Part shown: piece by piece, positions 8,748-17,400 of the stretch
Numbering within the stretch: the stretch's first letter is position 1
Layout: each line of letters opens with the position of its first letter
NCBI RefSeq assembly: GCF_019052655.1
Contig: NZ_JAHQVB010000015.1
Location: 1-35,858, forward strand
Origin: Holdemanella porci
Lineage (GTDB): Bacteria > Bacillota_I > Bacilli_A > Erysipelotrichales > Erysipelotrichaceae
Length of the DNA stretch: 35,858 bases
Reading direction: 5' to 3'
Translations under genes and position numbers: made by a program
The notes under the pieces: model-generated
The model's input: the letters and a program-made list of their open reading frames with translations, nothing else
Database searches by the model: none
What the model was told of the DNA's origin: nothing

Positions 8748-9507
8748 ATAATCCAACCTTACTTTCCATTTCTTGACGAAGACTATCTTTCAATTCTTCA
8801 TCTTCTACTAAATCAATAACTGGCAAGAAATAACCAACACTTAACAATCCAACAGCTTGTTTTGTGCTCAATCCACGAGACTGTAGATAATATAGCTGAT
8901 CAGCATCTGGCTGTCCAATTGTTAGAGCGTGGCTTGCCTTTACATCATTTTCATCAATTAATAACAGTGGAATAACTTTTGTCTTATGTCCCTGACCCAA
9001 AGTTAATACACGCGTTGCCTGATGAGACTGAGCATCGAAACATCCTTTTTTGATATTTCCATTGGCAACCATTTGATATTGTCCATGATCAAATAAAACG
9101 GCAAAGTTTTTCATTTGACCATTTGTATGAGGCGCATTATGTCTTACTTCCATATCGCATACTTTTTCGATGTGTTCCTGACATAATTGACCACTTAAAA
9201 TTTCATATTCAGCCCCCTGCTCTTTTAGATCCACATAGTGATTCCATTTCAATGGGCTTTTTTCTAGATCCAAGACACCCATTTGGCAGTTGGCATCTTG
9301 TTTAAGTACCATATTAATGTTTAATTCGCACGCACTTTCAGCATGGTTTAAAATAAAGAATTTTGAAAAAGAATTTTCTAAACACTCCACATTCAAATCA
9401 AATTTTGTACAATCTTTACTCAATTCAATTAAATATGATTTTTGATCATGACGATCAATTTGAATGTTTAAAGTTTCGCTATTGTGTACTTCCTTGCGAT
9501 TAAGCAT
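8734..9507 (-). CDS. sufD: SufD-like scaffold protein, short form, 257 aa
   Basis: Partner of SufB and SufC in the scaffold. The SufD/SufB C-terminal block is clear: IDENDVKASHALTIGQ with QLYYLQSRGLSTKQAVGLLSVGYF. The conserved region begins late, and the protein lacks most of the N-terminal helical domain and part of the beta-helix of standard SufD (about 420-440 aa). No frameshift is visible, and the upstream sequence is the sufC coding end, so it is a naturally short form. The ATG at 9507 is chosen because GGAG lies 9 nt upstream; a GTG at 9522 is the alternative. Confidence 0.88.
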   Translation of the reverse strand: MLNRKEVHNSETLNIQIDRHDQKSYLIELSKDCTKFDLNVECLENSFSKFFILNHAESACELNINMVLKQDANCQMGVLDLEKSPLKWNHYVDLKEQGAEYEILSGQLCQEHIEKVCDMEVRHNAPHTNGQMKNFAVLFDHGQYQMVANGNIKKGCFDAQSHQATRVLTLGQGHKTKVIPLLLIDENDVKASHALTIGQPDADQLYYLQSRGLSTKQAVGLLSVGYFLPVIDLVEDEELKDSLRQEMESKVGLYGHQ

Positions 9508-10315
9508 ATTTTTTAGCTCCACAAGAACCTAAAGAAATAGGTTGTTTATCTTCTTCTTTATTTGCGGTTACGTGGTACTCTTTTTCAATCCATTCATATC
9601 CATCCTGGTCAACTTTTTCAACTAAACTTGCATCACCAGATACAACAATTTGTCCATCCATTAATACGTGAGCATGTGTTGGCTGTAAATATTCATAGAA
9701 ACGTGCATAGTGAGATACGATTAATAAACCAAGATCTGTTTGTTGCTGACATTGGTTGATGGCATCAGAAACAATACGCAATGCATCGACATCAAGTCCA
9801 GAGTCAATTTCATCCAACATCGCAATTGCCGGTTTTAACATCATCATTTGAACGATTTCATTACGTTTCTTTTCACCACCACTAAAACCATCATTTAAGA
9901 AACGATGAGCCAAGTCTGGTTTCATTTCTAATTGTTCAATAGCTTTATCCATTTCTTTGATAAATTTAAATAATGAGATTGGTTTTTCTAAACGCGCATT
10001 GATTGCACTTCTTAAAAAGTCAGAGTTTGTAACACCAGAAACAACACTAGGATATTGCATACCCAAGAAAAGTCCTGCCTTACTTCTTTCATCGACTGAC
10101 ATTTGTAGTACATCCTTTCCATCTAATGTAATCGAACCAGATGTAACTGTATATTTTGGATTACCCATAATGGCTGCAAGCAATGTAGACTTACCATTTC
10201 CATTAGGTCCCATTAGAGCATGACGCTCACCTGATTTTACAGTTAAGCTCAACCCTTTTAAAATTTCTTTATTCTCCACGGATACATGAAGATCCTTAAT
10301 GACCAAATCTGCCAT
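9500..10315 (-). CDS. sufC: Fe-S assembly ATPase SufC, 271 aa
   Basis: ABC-type ATPase of the SufBCD complex. Walker A GPNGNGKST (36-44), signature FSGGEKKR (144-151), Walker B AIAMLDEIDSGLD (about 163-175) and the H-loop SHYARF are all intact. The C-terminal tail carries two SGN-like extras (SLGSCGAKKYA) beyond the usual 250 aa. It is the first gene of the operon. The start ATG at 10315 follows AGAAGG, and a strong promoter lies just upstream. The product acts in the cytoplasm. Confidence 0.97.
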   Translation of the reverse strand: MADLVIKDLHVSVENKEILKGLSLTVKSGERHALMGPNGNGKSTLLAAIMGNPKYTVTSGSITLDGKDVLQMSVDERSKAGLFLGMQYPSVVSGVTNSDFLRSAINARLEKPISLFKFIKEMDKAIEQLEMKPDLAHRFLNDGFSGGEKKRNEIVQMMMLKPAIAMLDEIDSGLDVDALRIVSDAINQCQQQTDLGLLIVSHYARFYEYLQPTHAHVLMDGQIVVSGDASLVEKVDQDGYEWIEKEYHVTANKEEDKQPISLGSCGAKKYA

Positions 10316-10340
10316 ACCTTCTACCTCTTTTCACTGCAAT

Positions 10341-10369
10341 ATAATACCAAATAATTATTAAAATCTCAA
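10341..10369 (-). promoter_or_regulatory. Promoter of the suf operon
   Basis: On the minus strand, the -35 is TTGAGA (10364-10369), the spacer 17 nt, and the -10 TATTAT (10341-10346). It lies about 26 nt upstream of the sufC start. No IscR- or Rrf2-type operator could be recognised by eye. Confidence 0.7.
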
Positions 10370-10390
10370 TTAATACATCTCGAGCCTTCA

Positions 10391-10419
10391 TTGCAATTTA
10401 AAAAGATATCTCGTATAAT
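10391..10419 (+). promoter_or_regulatory. Promoter of the foldase pair
   Basis: The -35 is TTGCAA (10391-10396), the spacer 17 nt, and the -10 TATAAT (10414-10419). It is divergent from the suf promoter. A strong AAGGAGG (10435-10441) precedes the ATG at 10448. Confidence 0.75.
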
Positions 10420-10447
10420 TGAAAAGACATTCTCAAGGAGGTTAATT

Positions 10448-11473
10448 ATGACTGATATTTTACGAAATAACTGGTTTGTTGTACTTATTGCCATCATCAT
10501 TATTGGTTTTATTGGCTACTTCATCTACGACACCAATAAAGATAATGTTTCCGCAAAAACAACCAACAATGAACAAGTTATTGCTTCTATTAATAAGGAT
10601 GACATTACCGCTGATGATTTATATGATGAATCCACACCTTATGATGGCTCTACTATCTACAATATGTATAAAAATGCCGTTATCGATCAATCTATCAAAA
10701 CTACAAAAGATTTAAAGAAACAGGCAAGCACATTAGAGTCTAATATTAAATCTAACGCATCTAGTCAAAGTGATGACTATGAATCTACACTAACAACAGA
10801 GCTTGCCAAATATGGTTATGCATCCTATGAAGAACTTAATGATTATTGCTTAACAAGTGTAAAAGAAAAAGAAATGAATAAAAAATATATCACTAAACAT
10901 TTTGATGAAGTGAAAAAAGCTTGGGAAGATAAAAGCCCAAGAACCGTATCCATTATTAAAATGGATGTTAGTGATGCCGATAATCTAACAGAAACAGAAA
11001 CTAAAAAGAAAAGTAATATTGATAAGGCTTTAGAAAAAGAAAGCTTTGCGGATGTCGCTAAAGCCTTCTCTGAAGATTCAAATACCGCTAATAAAAATGG
11101 ATTTGCAGGATATGTAGATTCAAACTCAACAAGTTCAGGCTCAAATTCAACATCAACTGTTCCTGCTGATGTAGTGACAGCTGCAATCGGCCTTAAAAAA
11201 GGTGAAACAAGTGACTGGATCACAGTTACAAGTTCAAGTGGAACAAGCTTATATAAGGTATATGTAAAAGAAACAAATTCAAAGAAGATTTTTAACGCAA
11301 AAAGTGACACCGTTTCAAACCAAGCATTGTATGCCATCTTAAACAGCGATTCTTCTCTTTCATACAAGATTTTAGATTCGTATGCAAAAAAATTAGATAT
11401 TAAATTCAACGATAAAGACACAAAGAAAAAATTCGACAGCTATGTAAAAACAACTTATGGAGGTGATCAATAA
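10448..11473 (+). CDS. Membrane-anchored parvulin-like peptidyl-prolyl isomerase, 341 aa
   Basis: One N-terminal membrane segment (about residues 9-27, WFVVLIAIIIIGFIGYFIY) anchors the protein, with the rest outside the cell. A helical chaperone-like region with an SurA/PrsA-type layout follows. A parvulin (rotamase) domain then runs from PRTVSIIKMDV through FADVAKAFSEDS to WITV...LYKVYVKE. An Asn/Ser/Thr-rich linker interrupts the parvulin domain near residue 230. It probably helps secreted proteins fold. The start is set at the ATG at 10448 by the AAGGAGG. It is co-transcribed with the lipoprotein gene that follows, with a TAATG overlap. Confidence 0.85.
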   Translation: MTDILRNNWFVVLIAIIIIGFIGYFIYDTNKDNVSAKTTNNEQVIASINKDDITADDLYDESTPYDGSTIYNMYKNAVIDQSIKTTKDLKKQASTLESNIKSNASSQSDDYESTLTTELAKYGYASYEELNDYCLTSVKEKEMNKKYITKHFDEVKKAWEDKSPRTVSIIKMDVSDADNLTETETKKKSNIDKALEKESFADVAKAFSEDSNTANKNGFAGYVDSNSTSSGSNSTSTVPADVVTAAIGLKKGETSDWITVTSSSGTSLYKVYVKETNSKKIFNAKSDTVSNQALYAILNSDSSLSYKILDSYAKKLDIKFNDKDTKKKFDSYVKTTYGGDQ

Positions 11474-12372
11474 TGAAAAAGACACCTATATTATTCGTAT
11501 GTGCTGCCATGATGTTGACAGGATGCTCTGGAGCAACCGCAACTATTAAGGATAAAGATGAAACAATTATGACTATTGGTGACACAAAATACACTAAGGG
11601 TGATGAATATGATTTGTTAAAAATATCTACTGGTACAGATCTTACAATGGAACTTGTAAAACAGGCTATCTACAAACAAGAAGTCAAAGTTACAAAGGAA
11701 ATGAAGGAAAAAGCACAAGAACAAGTTAACAACTACAAAGAAAACATGGAAAACTTTGATGAACAAATTCAATCATTGGGATATAAAAACAGCACACAAT
11801 ATATGAATAAAGTTCTAATCCCAAGTTTACAAGCAAGTGAATTAACCGAAAAATACTTCACAGACGCAAAGAAAGACATCCAAAAAACATATAAACCAAG
11901 TAAAGCTCGTATCATTCAATGTGAGAATAAGGCAACTGCTAAAAAAGCTTTGAAGGCATTAAAGAACGGAACAGATCCAGAAGAAGTAGCTCAACAATAC
12001 ATGGTTGATTCTGCAAAATATTCTGGAAAAGAAACATTGGTAACGACAAAGACAACGGATTTATCAACTCGTTTGATCAATACATTGTCAAAGACAAAAA
12101 AAGCCGGAGTCATTGACGAAGTCTTCACAAACGAAAGCAGTGGAACAACATATGCATATGTTGCCGTATTAGTATCTAATACATATAAAGACATTAAAGA
12201 TGATGTATATACAACATTGAGCAGTGATGATGACGTCACAAAAGCTTGTCTTGTTTATTATTTAAAGAAATATAATTTTGAAGTACACGATCAAGATGTA
12301 TTCAATAATTTAAAGGCAAACAATCCTGAATATCTAGTTTCTAGACCAGATTTATCTGAATCAGACGACTAA
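11473..12372 (+). CDS. PrsA-like foldase lipoprotein, 299 aa
   Basis: A lipoprotein signal peptide ends in LTGC (lipobox, Cys at about residue 18). A helical SurA/PrsA-type N-region follows, with Lys-rich helices (VTKEMKEKAQEQVNNYKENM). A degenerate parvulin-like core runs from SKARIIQCENKATAKKALKAL onward. It likely works with the preceding isomerase at the outer face of the membrane. A perfect GGAGGTGAT ribosome binding site lies inside the end of the upstream gene, and the start overlaps its stop. A terminator follows. Catalytic isomerase residues cannot be confirmed by eye, so chaperone-only activity is possible. Confidence 0.8.
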   Translation: MKKTPILFVCAAMMLTGCSGATATIKDKDETIMTIGDTKYTKGDEYDLLKISTGTDLTMELVKQAIYKQEVKVTKEMKEKAQEQVNNYKENMENFDEQIQSLGYKNSTQYMNKVLIPSLQASELTEKYFTDAKKDIQKTYKPSKARIIQCENKATAKKALKALKNGTDPEEVAQQYMVDSAKYSGKETLVTTKTTDLSTRLINTLSKTKKAGVIDEVFTNESSGTTYAYVAVLVSNTYKDIKDDVYTTLSSDDDVTKACLVYYLKKYNFEVHDQDVFNNLKANNPEYLVSRPDLSESDD

Positions 12373-12378
12373 ATAAAA

Positions 12379-12413
12379 GGCCATTAGACAATAGTCTAGT
12401 GGCCCATTTTTTT
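12379..12413. terminator. Two-way rho-independent terminator
   Basis: The stem GGCCATTAGAC (12379-12389) / GTCTAGTGGCC (12394-12404) has loop AATA. T-rich sequence follows on the plus strand and AAAA on the left side. It serves the foldase pair (+) and the T7SS operon (-), whose last stop codon lies inside the stem. Confidence 0.8.
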
Positions 12414-12668
12414 CATCATTTCATCCAGTTCAAATCGAAAATTAAATTCTTCTATATCCTGTAACCCTATGTAAAATAAACAATCTATATCCTCATGATC
12501 AAATACGTAACAATGCTCCTTATCCATATAGCCTTCTGGCCATAAACATCCCGCATAATCATAGAGTTTTTTTGTCTTCATATTTTGTTGAAGACGCCCC
12601 ATGATCATTAACTTCTTTGTCCCCTCTTTTAAAGTGACAACACTGCCAATCGGTAATAAATCTTTCAT
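12396..12668 (-). CDS. DUF4176-domain protein, 90 aa, T7SS-associated
   Basis: The sequence KDLLPIGSVVTLKEGTKKLMIMGRLQ, then YDYAGCLWPEG and FDHEDIDCLFYIG, matches the DUF4176 family as I remember it. These are small proteins found beside WXG100/LXG genes in Bacillota type VII loci. The biochemical role is not known; an accessory or chaperone role for a secreted substrate is the usual guess. It is the last gene of the operon, starts 13 nt after the beta-rich candidate effector, with AAAGGAG 7 nt upstream, and ends inside the terminator. Confidence 0.85.
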   Translation of the reverse strand: MKDLLPIGSVVTLKEGTKKLMIMGRLQQNMKTKKLYDYAGCLWPEGYMDKEHCYVFDHEDIDCLFYIGLQDIEEFNFRFELDEMMKKMGH

Positions 12669-12680
12669 GCCGACTCCTTT

Positions 12681-13475
12681 CTAATAACTTACGTTGATTT
12701 TAAAGCCCAGTCCCGCAATAAAGCCAAGTTTTGAGCCGATTTCCCACTCCCTGCTAGAAAAATGATAAGAGAAATTGGCCTCTGCACTACCTACACTTCC
12801 TTGTGCTGTTAAAGTGACTTTCGCCCCAAGAATGTTCAATACACAACGTGTTTCGCCTCGTAAGGCTGCAACACCAACTCCAGCTTCAAACGACTGTTCT
12901 TTCCTAGAAAAAGCAGCTTTACAAGTCGCATACGCAACACCAACTTGCCCTGTTGCTCGAGCGCTCGCATAGACTTTTGAATTTCCAATACGCGCATTTA
13001 CTGTAGAAGATAATAACGCTAGACTTGACTCTGCATTTAATACTATACGCGGATCAAATTTCTTGTTCTTCCATATTCTTGCACTGATACTCGATTTAAT
13101 TTCTCCATCAAGAAGTGTGGCATTGGCCCCTACATGGAAATAAGGCTTTGTGTAATTTTTATTCCATTCTTTAAATGACTTTGTATAACGAATCGAACCA
13201 TACGAATAGCGACTCTGTTTTGTCAATTGTGAAACTAAATTCAAGTTTGTATACTTGATCAAATTCACCTTTCCAGGTTTCCAAGCACTTTGTTTGTGCT
13301 CGCAAGACTCAATTAAAGATGCGCTCTTCGATAAATAATTCGCAATATCCATTATTTCTTTTGCGATGCGATATTGCCTTTCATTAATTGTCGGATCTTT
13401 TGAAGATAGAGGCCTAGAAGCGAGCGCCTTATATTCAAGACTTAGATTTTGACAAGCTATACTATCGCCGTTCAC
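12681..13475 (-). CDS. Candidate T7SS effector with beta-rich Ala/Ser/Gly-repeat C-terminal region, 264 aa
   Basis: Not matched to a named family. Residues 1-65 are helical with a Lys/Glu pattern. From about residue 110 the protein becomes a series of short amphipathic strands rich in Ala, Ser, Gly and Val (SSISARIW, KVYASARATGQVGVAYA, FEAGVGVAALRGETR, KVTLTAQGSVGSAEANFSY), ending GFIAGLGFKINVSY. From memory, similar ASA-x-A-x-VG stretches occur in Bacillota proteins near WXG100/LXG genes. A beta-sheet or pore-like fold is possible. The start is GTG at 13475 with GGGG 10 nt upstream and a TGA two codons before it, so it is not fused to the 57-aa ORF it overlaps. No signal peptide; export through T7SS is inferred from position. 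Confidence 0.6.
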   Translation of the reverse strand: MNGDSIACQNLSLEYKALASRPLSSKDPTINERQYRIAKEIMDIANYLSKSASLIESCEHKQSAWKPGKVNLIKYTNLNLVSQLTKQSRYSYGSIRYTKSFKEWNKNYTKPYFHVGANATLLDGEIKSSISARIWKNKKFDPRIVLNAESSLALLSSTVNARIGNSKVYASARATGQVGVAYATCKAAFSRKEQSFEAGVGVAALRGETRCVLNILGAKVTLTAQGSVGSAEANFSYHFSSREWEIGSKLGFIAGLGFKINVSY

Positions 13476-13635
13476 GATTCATAATCCCCTGCATCTGAAT
13501 TTGAATTAAATATTGAATTCGACTGACCTTTTGATTCACATAGACAAACTCTTCATTCGATACAATATTTTTTGTCTGATTTAACAACGCATTTAAATCA
13601 CTAGACAAGGCATTGTAGAAATTTATCTCATTCAT
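13462..13635 (-). CDS. Small helical protein of the T7SS operon, 57 aa
   Basis: An ATG at 13635 directly follows the WXG100 stop (its TGA is at 13630-13628), and the ORF reads MNEINFYNALSSDLNALLNQ onward to a TAG at 13464-13462. It overlaps the GTG start of the next gene by 14 nt. The product is strongly helical with heptad-like Leu/Ile spacing (residues 36-50, KVSRIQYLIQIQMQ). It sits where LXG-effector operons often carry small helical targeting proteins, which suggests a chaperone or partner of the next gene product. Support is coupling and frame only; no family is recognised. Confidence 0.55.
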   Translation of the reverse strand: MNEINFYNALSSDLNALLNQTKNIVSNEEFVYVNQKVSRIQYLIQIQMQGIMNRERR

Positions 13636-13912
13636 AACGCATCAAAGATTGTTCGTTTTCCTGATATAGATTTGCGGTTTGATGTAAATACGTAGAAAAG
13701 CGTGCTAACGTATCTAAATACGACATCATTGCTGGATTCAACGTTTGAAATTGTTCCATAAAGTATTTCGAAGCTGGAGATTGCCAAATAGATTCCACAT
13801 AATACATTCTGGATTCAATTTCGTTAAATACAGTTCGAATCTCATTGGCATACGTATCCACCTGCTTAGAATATGCCATTACATCTTCACTTGATATTTG
13901 AATTTGTGCCAT
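13628..13912 (-). CDS. WXG100-family protein, WxS variant, 94 aa
   Basis: EsxA-like helical hairpin of about 95 aa. The turn motif is W-Q-S (IWQSPAS, about residues 43-49) instead of W-x-G. A C-terminal YxxxE (YQENE, in ANLYQENEQ) matches the T7SS secretion signal. Proteins of this family are secreted as helical dimers by EssC. AGAAGGAG lies 9 nt upstream of the ATG at 13912. It follows the other WXG100 gene by 12 nt; the two may form a heterodimer, like EsxA/EsxB. Confidence 0.88.
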   Translation of the reverse strand: MAQIQISSEDVMAYSKQVDTYANEIRTVFNEIESRMYYVESIWQSPASKYFMEQFQTLNPAMMSYLDTLARFSTYLHQTANLYQENEQSLMRYE

Positions 13913-13924
13913 ACTTTTCTCCTT

Positions 13925-14218
13925 CTACAACAACAATCTAGCTTGTGCAACACGATCTTGTTGAAGCTGTTCGTAAACCGAAGCTGTCTGCTTCAATACA
14001 TTGCTGTATTCTAGAATTACTTGATACATTTCATTTAATGAAGGTCTAAATTCTTCTAGCTGATTTTGAAAAGCTAAATGATCCACCCCCTGCCAGATAC
14101 TTTGCATCTGCTCCACTTTTTTATAAAGATTCTGAATTAGATCATTATAGCTATCCGCTTTGTTTTTCACATAGACACTTGCCTGATATACTTCGGAATA
14201 ATCCACTGATATTTTCAT
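13925..14218 (-). CDS. WXG100-family protein, 97 aa
   Basis: Helical hairpin with the standard turn motif W-Q-G (SIWQGVDH, about residues 42-49) and flanking amphipathic helices (YNDLIQNLYKKVEQMQ; YQVILEYSNVLKQTASVYEQLQ). The C-terminal signal is YEQLQ, lacking the D/E at position five, so it may rely on its partner for export. GGGAGGT lies 6 nt before the ATG at 14218, and the EsaB-like gene ends just upstream. Likely a structural or chaperone substrate of the T7SS. Confidence 0.9.
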   Translation of the reverse strand: MKISVDYSEVYQASVYVKNKADSYNDLIQNLYKKVEQMQSIWQGVDHLAFQNQLEEFRPSLNEMYQVILEYSNVLKQTASVYEQLQQDRVAQARLLL

Positions 14219-14220
14219 TT

Positions 14221-14427
14221 TTACCTCCCGTAGATTAAGATATCGCCATAAGCGATTTGATTTTCTTGAAACGTTTTATTTAAATCTAAAAAATAATTTC
14301 CTGTCACATTAAACACATACTGTATTTCATAACCTAAAAACTCATTCAAAAACATTTTTACAACATACAATTGAGATACATATACCATTCTTAGATCAAG
14401 TGACAAATATATACCAACCTCATTCAC
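14221..14427 (-). CDS. EsaB/YukD-like small ubiquitin-fold protein, 68 aa (GTG start)
   Basis: A short protein VNEVGIYLSLDLRMVYV ... NKTFQENQIAYGDILIYG, with alternating strands and the ending N-x-x-F-x-x-x-x-I-x-x-GD-x-L that YukD/EsaB proteins share. It has the size (about 70-80 aa) and locus position (next to EssC and WXG100 genes) of EsaB. These are cytosolic regulators or components of T7SSb. The GTG at 14427 is chosen because AAGGGG lies 9 nt upstream; it overlaps the EssC stop by 8 nt. An ATG at 14445 is a weaker alternative. The fold is inferred, not proven. Confidence 0.6.
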   Translation of the reverse strand: MNEVGIYLSLDLRMVYVSQLYVVKMFLNEFLGYEIQYVFNVTGNYFLDLNKTFQENQIAYGDILIYGR

Positions 14428-17400
14428 AAATACCAACCCCTTCATTTTGATCTTTAAAAAAGACACAATCAAAATGTTCATATGGAAGCTTTCGCTTTAA
14501 CATATATCCATATTCTTTTAAACCATAACCAACCCATACAATTTGAGCATTGTATAGTTTCTTTTGAAATGCATCCTCATTCAATAAACTCACATCTACA
14601 CACACGACATATACATCACTCTCTTGATGCCAATCACTCGTAATTTTTAAATGTGCTAAACTCTCACATATACAATTTACTACATGCACATAATCCGTAT
14701 GCATATATAAAATGAATAACTTTTTTGTTTCATCCATAAAAACCGGTCGATCGCCTTTACATTCAAAACCAATACAATTTTTATCCTTATTAAATATCAT
14801 CGATTTTGTAGCTCTTGTTTTAAGATCTGTTTCTTTTATCTTTCGATATAAAATTTCAACATATGCATTGTGATACAGCGTCATATTTAGATACGAAGGC
14901 AGATGGTAGGTGTCAAAGAATATCCGTTTATCATCTAAACTCTCTATATCAAATACATACTTATTTAAGATCCATTTCAAATTTGTGGTTTCATTATTCG
15001 TAACCACAAACGAAATTACATGTTCATCCAATTCAGAAAGATCCAAATTCTCATCTTCGAAAATGATACAAACACCTTCATGAATCTTTGAAAAATAGCG
15101 AGATTGAAAGAAACTAAAATCTACATAGGAATCCAACATATTTGTTCCATAGACATAGATCGTTTCATTTTCAAAATATTTGATCAAACGATATACAATA
15201 TCTAGACTTTTTGTATAAAACAACTGTATTGACATAAATTCAATTTCACATTGTCTTTGTTCAAAAGGAAGATCTAACACACCAAATACATATTCAGGAA
15301 TATCTTTAGGCAACAACACCCATTCTCTTGCTTCCTTTAAATCATGAATTTGATCCTTTAATACATCCATGACACGCTTACCCGCATGATGTTTTGAATG
15401 CAGTACTTCTTTTTTCTCATTGATTTCACGCCAACATATTTCATCTATTGAACTTTGTAAATAAAAACTTCGACAAGATTGATTCTTTTGTTGGTGCTGA
15501 AGAATCATATCTCCTGGATTTTTTAAATGATACGCCATTTCATTTTGAAGTATTTCCCGACTATCTTGTACACTACTCACATGAAAACAGGCCCGCCAAG
15601 TTGTATTGGACCAAACTTGATCATCAATGATACCAGAAGGTTTTTGTGTGCTTAAAACCAAATGGATGCCTAGTGATCTTCCAATTCGTGCAATTTCCTG
15701 CAGTTGTGACATAAATTGTGGAAATCGCATTTTCAATTGGGCAAATTCATCCACAAAGATCCATAAATGTGACATTGTACAGATCTTATTGTAGGAATGA
15801 ATATCCGATACTTTTTCTTTTAAGAACAAGCGCTGTCTTTTCTCCAATTCATAATTCATGCTCTGAAAAAAACGTTCCATAGATTGTGCATCTAAATTGG
15901 TCACAATTCCTGCACAATGCGCAAATTCATAAAAGGGTTGTCCAAAAGCACCGCCCTTAAAATCAATCAATACATATTGAAATTGTTGAGGTGTATTATG
16001 CCATATCAGCATCATCAAAAGAAAACTAATAAATTCACTCTTGCCAAAACCTGTCATTCCTGCAACTAAGCCATGAGGCCCATACTCTTGAAAATCCATA
16101 ACAACAATTTGTTGGGACTCATCAATACCTACTGGAACTTTCATTACATACTCAGATTTTCGAACAGGACCTATTTTGATTAGTTGATCATAGAAATTTG
16201 AATCTTCATTCCGCAATACAAATCGTTTTCGATCCAAGCCTAATTCTGTTATCGCAATTGTTTCAATTTGGTAGTCATAATGGAAAGATGGTTTTTGTTT
16301 TCCCACATAAATCAAACAATAATACGACTTAGGAAGATATTTTCCTTCTATATCAACGACTATTGTATCGGCATCGATTTTTTCACAAATAGCACAATAG
16401 GGATTTAAAAGAATTTGTTTCATTCCATCAAACTCCTGAAGCCATACCCATTTACGTTTTTGTTTGGAATACCACAAATAATTTTCAAATAAAATAACAC
16501 TTGACTTCACATCTCCTTGAATCCAACAAGCTTCGCCTTGTCTTAAAAATATAGGAAATTGTACAAATTGATTTAAGTTTGAGATTAACTGTTCTCTTTT
16601 TTGCATCAACTCATCAAGTGCATATTCATACGAAACTTCACGATAACTTATTTTGCACCATGCATTGTATGCACACCCTACATAAATCACATCTCTGTTT
16701 TCGTGTTGGTATGTATCGATATATTTAGTAATATATTCATCCATCTGTTTTTTAAATGTACCTTTAGATATAACACCCTTTTCATACATCTTCTCTATGT
16801 AGGCATTATACATATCGATACTTTTTTTGCTCTCTTTTACACTTAATTTGTATTGATAATTCCGGTTGTAAAGGCCATACACCATAAAAGTAAATGCCAT
16901 TGTCAAAGAGCTGATCATACTTGTGAAGAGTGATTCTATTCTTTGTTTTTGAAGATATCCAATCAAAATGGAGGAGACAAAACCAGAACTTGCGATCATA
17001 CAACTCGGTCCTATCGCACTAAATAGACTTTGTTTTTGAACTGTACGCATAATTTGTGGCATCTGAATATCAAATTTTTGAACCTTTGGCATTTCAATAT
17101 TTAAACAGTACGGATAATATGTTGCATTTTTACGATCTAGCTCTACATTACTATAAGGATTGTTGACCATATCCAAAAGTACATAATCTTTAAAATAAAT
17201 CATGCGAATGTTCGCAAACACAATCTCATCCTGCATACAAAGGCTGCATCTTTTAACTCGTTTCGAATTGACATACGTACCGTTTAAACTATCAAAATCC
17301 TGTAATACACCTTCTTCAATTTGAAAATGATACCTGGACACTCCATTCGTACATAATTGAATATCACATGCTTCACTTCTTCCAACCTTTATCTTTTTAG

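Noticed and set aside
10843..11421. 192-aa minus-strand ORF inside the foldase gene
   Set aside because: Shadow of the Ser/Thr/Lys-rich foldase frame; that gene has promoter, ribosome binding site and membrane anchor.
13462..13635. 57-aa ORF and the beta-rich protein as one frameshifted gene
   Set aside because: A TGA two codons before the GTG means a simple indel would have to fall in a 3-base stretch; overlap with coupling is the better reading.
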